Shown: piece after piece, positions 59,581 through 64,000 of the stretch | Layout of the letters: each line of letters begins with the position of its first letter | How positions within the stretch are numbered: the stretch's first letter is position 1 | NCBI RefSeq assembly: GCF_006715005.1 | Contig: NZ_VFMJ01000001.1 | Location: 2,170,001 to 2,234,000, forward strand | Reading direction: 5' to 3' | DNA from: Serratia marcescens | GTDB taxonomy: Bacteria; Pseudomonadota; Gammaproteobacteria; Enterobacterales; Enterobacteriaceae | DNA: 64,000 nt | Made by a program: the position numbers and the translations under genes | The notes under the pieces: model-generated | Databases searched by the model: none | Told to the model about the DNA's origin: nothing | The model's input: the letters and a program-made list of their open reading frames with translations, nothing else

Positions 59581-60880
59581 CGCCTTTCCTACCCTGATCC
59601 TCGGCGCCGGTCCGGCGGCGATCCAATTGGCTGCGGATATCCAGGCCACGGCCGACACGCGCATCGGCCTGTACAATCGCGCCAGCGAGAAAGGGCAACG
59701 CCTGAAGGCGCATCTGGCGCACACGCCCACTCTATCTCTGGAAGGCGTCGGCAAGGCGCAGCAGACCCAGCGCGATGTGCAGGTGACGATAGCCAGCTAC
59801 TGTGACGATCTGTCGCTCATCGGCGGCGACTGGCAACGGCTGATCCTCGCCGTGCCCACCGACCACTATTACGACGTGTTGCGGCAGGTGCCGTGGGCTA
59901 CCTTGCCCCACCTGCGTTCGTTGATCCTGCTTTCCCCGTCCATCGGCTCCGGCCTGATGGTGCAAAACCTGCTGCAGGCGGCCGGCCAATCCCACGTCGG
60001 AATCATCAGTCTGTCCAGTTATTACGCCGACACCAAATATCAGGATGCGGCGCAGCCCTACCGTGCCTATACCAAGGCCTTTAAACAGCGGATCTATCTC
60101 GCGGCCCAAAGCCCGGCGTCAGACGGCGCCGAACTCGACTGGATCTGTTCGGTGCTGGCGCATCACGCTATCGACGCCCGGCGCTGCGACAGCCTGCTGG
60201 CCGCCGAGCGCTTCAGCATCACCAACTATGTTCATCCGCCGCTGGCGCTGGCCGACACCACGCTGCAGGCGATATTCCAGCCGCAGGCACCGGTGCAATA
60301 CCTGTATAAAACCCACCCCGAGGGCCCCATCTGCCCCGAGGTGATCGCTGATATGCTCGAACTGTCGGAGGATTACAAAAGGCTGCTCAACCATCTCGGC
60401 GTCGAGGGCATCAACCTGCTGCGCTTTTTGAACGACGACAGCTACCCGGTTCCCTCCCGCATGGTGAGCCGCCGCTGGATTGACCATTTCCCGCAGCTCG
60501 CGCCGGCGGAGCAACGCTATGCGCTGTTTACGCGCTATACCGCGCTGCTGGTCGATCCCTATTCCGAACCGGACGCGCAGGGCCGCTACTATGATTTTTC
60601 CGCCGTCAGGGTCGCCCGCGTCTTTCAAGATGCGCAGGGGCTATGGCGGCTACCGCGCGTGCCGCAAGAGGACGTGCGCAAACTGCGCGTTCTGGTCTTG
60701 CTGGCGGAACGGCTTGGCGTCGAGATGCCCGCCGCCCAGCGCCTGTTGGCGCGCTTTCAGCAGGCGCTGCAGAGCTTCGTCACGCGGATCGGCGCCGAAC
60801 ATTGCCATCATTCGTTGCTGGACGATACCTGCGACGAACAGGCGGCCATCACCTACCGTCAGTGGCGGGGGCAAGCATGA
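59573..60880 (+). CDS. cntM: Opine metallophore dehydrogenase CntM
   Basis: This 435-residue protein is of the staphylopine/pseudopaline/yersinopine dehydrogenase family (formerly DUF2338). The NADPH site is at the N-terminus (TLILGAGPAAIQLAADIQ, residues 7-24). The family segments YYADTKYQDAAQPYRAYTKAFKQRIYLA and NYVHPPLALAD are present. It condenses the CntL product reductively with a 2-oxoacid, pyruvate or 2-oxoglutarate, to give the finished opine metallophore. Which oxoacid cannot be read safely by eye. The start overlaps cntL and the stop overlaps the exporter gene as ATGA. Confidence 0.9.
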   Translation: MNNAFPTLILGAGPAAIQLAADIQATADTRIGLYNRASEKGQRLKAHLAHTPTLSLEGVGKAQQTQRDVQVTIASYCDDLSLIGGDWQRLILAVPTDHYYDVLRQVPWATLPHLRSLILLSPSIGSGLMVQNLLQAAGQSHVGIISLSSYYADTKYQDAAQPYRAYTKAFKQRIYLAAQSPASDGAELDWICSVLAHHAIDARRCDSLLAAERFSITNYVHPPLALADTTLQAIFQPQAPVQYLYKTHPEGPICPEVIADMLELSEDYKRLLNHLGVEGINLLRFLNDDSYPVPSRMVSRRWIDHFPQLAPAEQRYALFTRYTALLVDPYSEPDAQGRYYDFSAVRVARVFQDAQGLWRLPRVPQEDVRKLRVLVLLAERLGVEMPAAQRLLARFQQALQSFVTRIGAEHCHHSLLDDTCDEQAAITYRQWRGQA

Positions 60881-61722
60881 ATCAGGGTGCGCTGCTGGCC
60901 ATTTTCGCCTCGCTGATTTTCAGCGTCATGAATGCGCTGGTCAAAACCATCGCCGACGACATCCCCACCGGGGAAATCGTGTTCTTTCGCAGCAGCATCG
61001 GCTGCCTGCTGGTTCTGCTGCTGATGTATCGCCACGGCGTCGCCTTCAGCCGCGAAGACCGGCCGCTGCTGGTATTACGAGGCACTATGGGCGGACTGTA
61101 TCTCATCTGTTATTTTTACAGCATCGCCCACCTCACGCTGGCCGACGCCAGCATGCTGGCCTACCTGTCGCCGTTTTTCTCCATTCTGCTCTCCTTGCTG
61201 GTGCTGCGTGAACGGATCAGCGCCAACACCGCATTTTGGCTGGCGCTGGTCATCATCGGCGCCGTGCTGCTGGTGCGGCCGTGGCACTTCTCGGCCTATA
61301 CCCTGGCATCGCTGGTGGGCGTGATGAGCGCGGTATTCGCCTCGATCGCCTATCTGTCGGTCAACAAGCTCAGCAAGCGCCACCACAACTACGAGATCGT
61401 GTTCTATTTCCTGTTTATCGCAACGCTGATTTCGCTGCCGCTGATGTGGAACGCCTTCGTCTGGCCCAATGCCTACCAATTTGCCATCCTGCTCGCCATC
61501 GCCCTGGTGTCGCTGTTGGGACAGGTCGTCTTAACCCAGGCCTTTTCCTCCGATAACCTGATCGTGGTTTCGGTGGTGCGCTATATCGGCATCGTTTTCA
61601 ATATCGCCTGGGGCTGGCTGTTCTGGCACGAAGTTCCGCTGTTGCTGTCGCTGATCGGTTGCCTGCTGGTGGTGGTTTCCTGCATCCAGCTCGGGCTGCG
61701 CCACCGCAAGAAAGCCGTCTGA
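60877..61722 (+). CDS. cntI: EamA-family metallophore exporter CntI
   Basis: This 281-residue, ten-helix EamA (DMT superfamily) protein is made of two repeated halves (LLAIFASLIFSVMNALVKTIAD; LASLVGVMSAVFASIAYLSVNKLS). I took the ATG at 60877, which overlaps the cntM stop; a longer frame extends into cntM. In Pseudomonas aeruginosa the equivalent CntI exports pseudopaline across the inner membrane. It completes a make-export-import operon, followed by a strong terminator. Confidence 0.88.
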   Translation: MNQGALLAIFASLIFSVMNALVKTIADDIPTGEIVFFRSSIGCLLVLLLMYRHGVAFSREDRPLLVLRGTMGGLYLICYFYSIAHLTLADASMLAYLSPFFSILLSLLVLRERISANTAFWLALVIIGAVLLVRPWHFSAYTLASLVGVMSAVFASIAYLSVNKLSKRHHNYEIVFYFLFIATLISLPLMWNAFVWPNAYQFAILLAIALVSLLGQVVLTQAFSSDNLIVVSVVRYIGIVFNIAWGWLFWHEVPLLLSLIGCLLVVVSCIQLGLRHRKKAV

Positions 61723-61744
61723 GCAGCACGTAACGCGGCCATAA

Positions 61745-61770
61745 AAAAACGCACCCGAGGGTGCGTTTTT
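61745..61770. terminator. Bidirectional terminator cntI / prc
   Basis: AAAAACGCACCC and GGGTGCGTTTTT are perfect arms between convergent genes. Confidence 0.95.
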
Positions 61771-61789
61771 CATCCTGCCTGACGCGGCC

Positions 61790-63838
61790 TTATTTGGCCG
61801 ACGTTGGCTGCTGAGCGGGCTGATCTTTTTCCAGATGGGCCAGGTCCAGCGCGATATGCACGGTTTCATCCAGGTACGGATCCGGTTCCTGGTAATCCTT
61901 CGGCAGATCGTCGAGCGATTTCAGCGGCTTCTTGCCCACGCGTTCCAGGCGCTCGTTGATGCGTTTCAGACGGGTCGCATCGTCATCATGGTTCTCTTTC
62001 TCGCGTACCGCCAGATTGAGAGACACGATGTTGCGTTTATCCTTCAGCGCCTTGTAATGCGCGATATCCTGCGCGATGTACTGGAACTCCGGATTTTGCG
62101 CAATACGCTGCTGGTGATCTTTCAGCAGCTCCGGCTCGAACGGCGTCAGATCGCCGGTCTTGCTGTAGGTCGCCGCATTGATGCTGTCCCACGGCATGGC
62201 GTTGTCTTCAAACGCTTCGCCGGTTTCCGCCGGATCGACACCGGTCGGCATCAGAATATCCGGCGTCACGCCCTTGCGCTGGGTGCTGCCGCCATTGACG
62301 CGGTAGAACTTCTGAATGGTGTACTGCACCGAACCGAGCGCCGGCCACTCAGGGCGCAGCATCTGGTCGTAGATGCGGTTCAGCGAACGGTACTGCTGCA
62401 CGGTGCCTTTCCCGAAGGTCGGTTCGCCGACGATCAGCGCGCGGCCGTAGTCCTGCATCGCCGCCGCGAAGATCTCGGAGGCGGAGGCGCTGAAGCGATC
62501 GACCAACACCACCAGCGGACCTTTGTAGTAAGTTACGCCATCGGTGTCGGCGTCTTCACGCACTTTGCCGTTGTTGTCGCGCACCTGTACCACCGGGCCG
62601 CTCGGAATGAACAGGCCGGACAGCGACACCGCTTCGGTCAGCGCGCCGCCGCCGTTGGTACGCAGGTCGATGATCACGCTCTTGACGTTCTGCTTGGCCA
62701 TCTTCTGCAGCTGCACTTTCACGTCATCGGTCAGACCGACGTAGAAGCCTGGGATGTCGAACACCGCCACCTTCTCTTTGCCGACGGTCTTGATGGTCAT
62801 TTTCACCGCGCGGTCTTCCAGACGGATGCGCTCGCGGGTCAAGGTGACCACGCGGGTTTTGGTGCCCTTGCCGGCCGGCAGGACTTCCAGGCGCACCTTG
62901 CTGCCTTTCGGCCCTTTGATCAACGACACCACATCGTCAAGACGCCAGCCGATCACGTCCACCATCGGTTTGCCGGCCTGGCCGACGCCGACGATGCGAT
63001 CGCCCACGGTGATCGCCTTGCTCTTCGCCGCCGGACCGCCCGGCACCATCGAGTTGATCAGGGTGTAGTCGTCATCCATCTGCAGCACCGCGCCGATGCC
63101 TTCCAGCGACAGGCTCATCTCGGTGTTGAACTGCTCGGTATTGCGCGGAGACAGATAGTTGGTGTGCGGATCGATTTCATGCGCAAAGGCATTCATCGCC
63201 AGCTGGAAGACGTCTTCGCTGTTGCTTTGCGTCAGGCGCTTGATGGCGAACTGATAACGCTTGGTCAGCGTGTCGCGGATTTCTTTGTCGGTCTTGCCGG
63301 TCAGCTTGAGGTTCAGCTCGTCATAGGTGACTTTCGCATCCCACAGGCTATCCAGTTCGGCCTTGTCTTTCGGCCACGGCGCTTTGCTGCGGTCGAGATC
63401 GATAGTGCCATTGCCGGTAAAGTTCATCGGCTTTTCCAGCAATGACAACGCATAGGTGTAACGCTCAAAGCGGCGTTTCTGCGCCAGATTGAACAGCGCG
63501 TAGAAGGTGTCCAGCTTGCCGGTTTTCAGCTCTTCGCCAACCTGATTGCGTTTGCCGGCGAACTGCGCCACGTCGGAGGCCAGCAGCACGTTATGGTTGT
63601 AGTCCAGCATGTTCAGGTAGCGATCGAAGATCTTGCCTGAAAACTCCGCATCGAGGGCAAACTGGCGGTAATGAGAGCGAGTGAAGCGCGAGGTAACGCG
63701 CTCACTCACCGTAGCGTGCTGGGGTTCCTGTTGCAGTTGGGGCAGTTGGCCGATGCGGATGTTGGCTGTTTCCGCGCCGTAACTGACACCCGCCCACAGC
63801 AGCCCTGCAATCGCTGTTAATCTGACGAATTTGTTCAT
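61790..63838 (-). CDS. prc: Tail-specific protease Prc (Tsp)
   Basis: Prc is 682 residues from MNKFVRLTAIAGLLWAG, the E. coli length; an in-frame start 16 codons upstream is not needed. A signal peptide (about 1-22) is followed by a helical platform, a PDZ domain (about 240-320) and an S41 protease core with the Ser-Lys pair in DRFSASASEIFAAAMQDYGRALIVGEPTFGKGTVQ. This periplasmic enzyme processes PBP3 and degrades ssrA-tagged proteins and MepS with NlpI. It lies 19 bases after proQ. Confidence 0.97.
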   Translation of the reverse strand: MNKFVRLTAIAGLLWAGVSYGAETANIRIGQLPQLQQEPQHATVSERVTSRFTRSHYRQFALDAEFSGKIFDRYLNMLDYNHNVLLASDVAQFAGKRNQVGEELKTGKLDTFYALFNLAQKRRFERYTYALSLLEKPMNFTGNGTIDLDRSKAPWPKDKAELDSLWDAKVTYDELNLKLTGKTDKEIRDTLTKRYQFAIKRLTQSNSEDVFQLAMNAFAHEIDPHTNYLSPRNTEQFNTEMSLSLEGIGAVLQMDDDYTLINSMVPGGPAAKSKAITVGDRIVGVGQAGKPMVDVIGWRLDDVVSLIKGPKGSKVRLEVLPAGKGTKTRVVTLTRERIRLEDRAVKMTIKTVGKEKVAVFDIPGFYVGLTDDVKVQLQKMAKQNVKSVIIDLRTNGGGALTEAVSLSGLFIPSGPVVQVRDNNGKVREDADTDGVTYYKGPLVVLVDRFSASASEIFAAAMQDYGRALIVGEPTFGKGTVQQYRSLNRIYDQMLRPEWPALGSVQYTIQKFYRVNGGSTQRKGVTPDILMPTGVDPAETGEAFEDNAMPWDSINAATYSKTGDLTPFEPELLKDHQQRIAQNPEFQYIAQDIAHYKALKDKRNIVSLNLAVREKENHDDDATRLKRINERLERVGKKPLKSLDDLPKDYQEPDPYLDETVHIALDLAHLEKDQPAQQPTSAK

Positions 63839-63857
63839 GCCTTGGTTGGCCTCCGTA

Positions 63858-64000
63858 TCAGAACTGCAAGTGTTCTGCGCGCACAATCATCGCCAGACCG
63901 GAAGAGAGCTGCACACGTACGCCATCTTTAGCGATTTCGAGTACGGTAGCATCCATCGCGCTCTTGCCTGCTCTGACTTTGATTTCCTGGCCAATTTGCA
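63858..64000 (-). CDS. proQ: RNA chaperone ProQ (C-terminal part)
   Basis: Only the last 47 codons are inside the window. They match the C-terminal Tudor-like domain of ProQ ([29 protein letters not shown] and the end VRAEHLQF). The FinO-type RNA-binding domain lies beyond the edge. The proQ-prc order is as in E. coli, with co-transcription likely. Confidence 0.93.
   Translation of the reverse strand, partial: QIGQEIKVRAGKSAMDATVLEIAKDGVRVQLSSGLAMIVRAEHLQF

Overview
The window is chromosomal DNA from an enterobacterium, most likely Serratia (marcescens group). The coding sequence is GC-rich. Gene order follows Escherichia coli in blocks: selO-ydiV-nlpC-btuDEC-ihfA-pheTS-pheM-rplT-rpmI-infC-thrS, yniA-yniB-yniC-ydjM-ydjN, and kdgR-yebQ-htpX-prc-proQ. 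The blocks are interrupted by loci usual for Serratia or Yersinia (arn, sitABCD, membrane gluconate dehydrogenase, phn). I see no rRNA, tRNA, CRISPR array, insertion sequence or prophage. The genus call is inference from gene content.

Layout. 1-5 kb: end of the haemin importer ATPase hmuV, the AMPylase selO, a YdiV/RflP-like degenerate EAL protein, lplA and nlpC. 5-12.5 kb: the seven-gene lipid A aminoarabinose operon arnBCADTEF (minus strand), with a PmrA-type direct repeat upstream of arnB. 12.9-15.2 kb: btuD-btuE-btuC. 15.4-16.2 kb: a DUF2502 secreted protein and a 43-residue lipoprotein. 16.4-23.7 kb: the translation cluster thrS-infC-rpmI-rplT-pheM-pheST-ihfA, with an ATT-start infC and the pheM attenuator. 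23.9-29.6 kb: membrane proteins of unknown role, marC, an isolated Fur-box siderophore-binding protein and an SdaC-like serine transporter. 29.9-33.8 kb: a three-subunit membrane gluconate (or ketogluconate) dehydrogenase. 34-35.1 kb: emtA and an apparently orphan GhoS-like protein. 35.3-38.8 kb: sitABCD (Mn/Fe import) behind a strong Fur box. 39-45.3 kb: yniA, yniB, a membrane protein fused to a papain-like domain, hxpB, LexA-controlled ydjM, and the cystine symporter tcyP. 45.3-52.1 kb: a full 2-aminoethylphosphonate locus, phnWX divergent from phnRSTUV, with two copies of one palindromic operator. 52.1-55.5 kb: kdgR, yebQ, htpX.

The most interesting system lies at 55.8-61.7 kb, inserted between htpX and prc. 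It is a tight six-gene plus-strand operon: periplasmic binding protein, FecCD-type permease, ATPase, a nicotianamine-synthase-like enzyme (CntL), an opine dehydrogenase (CntM) and an EamA exporter (CntI). A near-perfect Zur box overlaps its predicted promoter. I read it as a zinc-controlled opine-metallophore (yersinopine-like) make-export-import operon. A homologous but isolated binding protein with a Fur box is at 27-28 kb.

Other points worth a check are the paired phn operators, a good KdgR-type palindrome in a 0.4-kb gap with no obvious target gene, the LexA, CysB-like and PmrA-type sites, the EAL protein that keeps most catalytic residues, and the membrane protein with a permuted papain-like tail.
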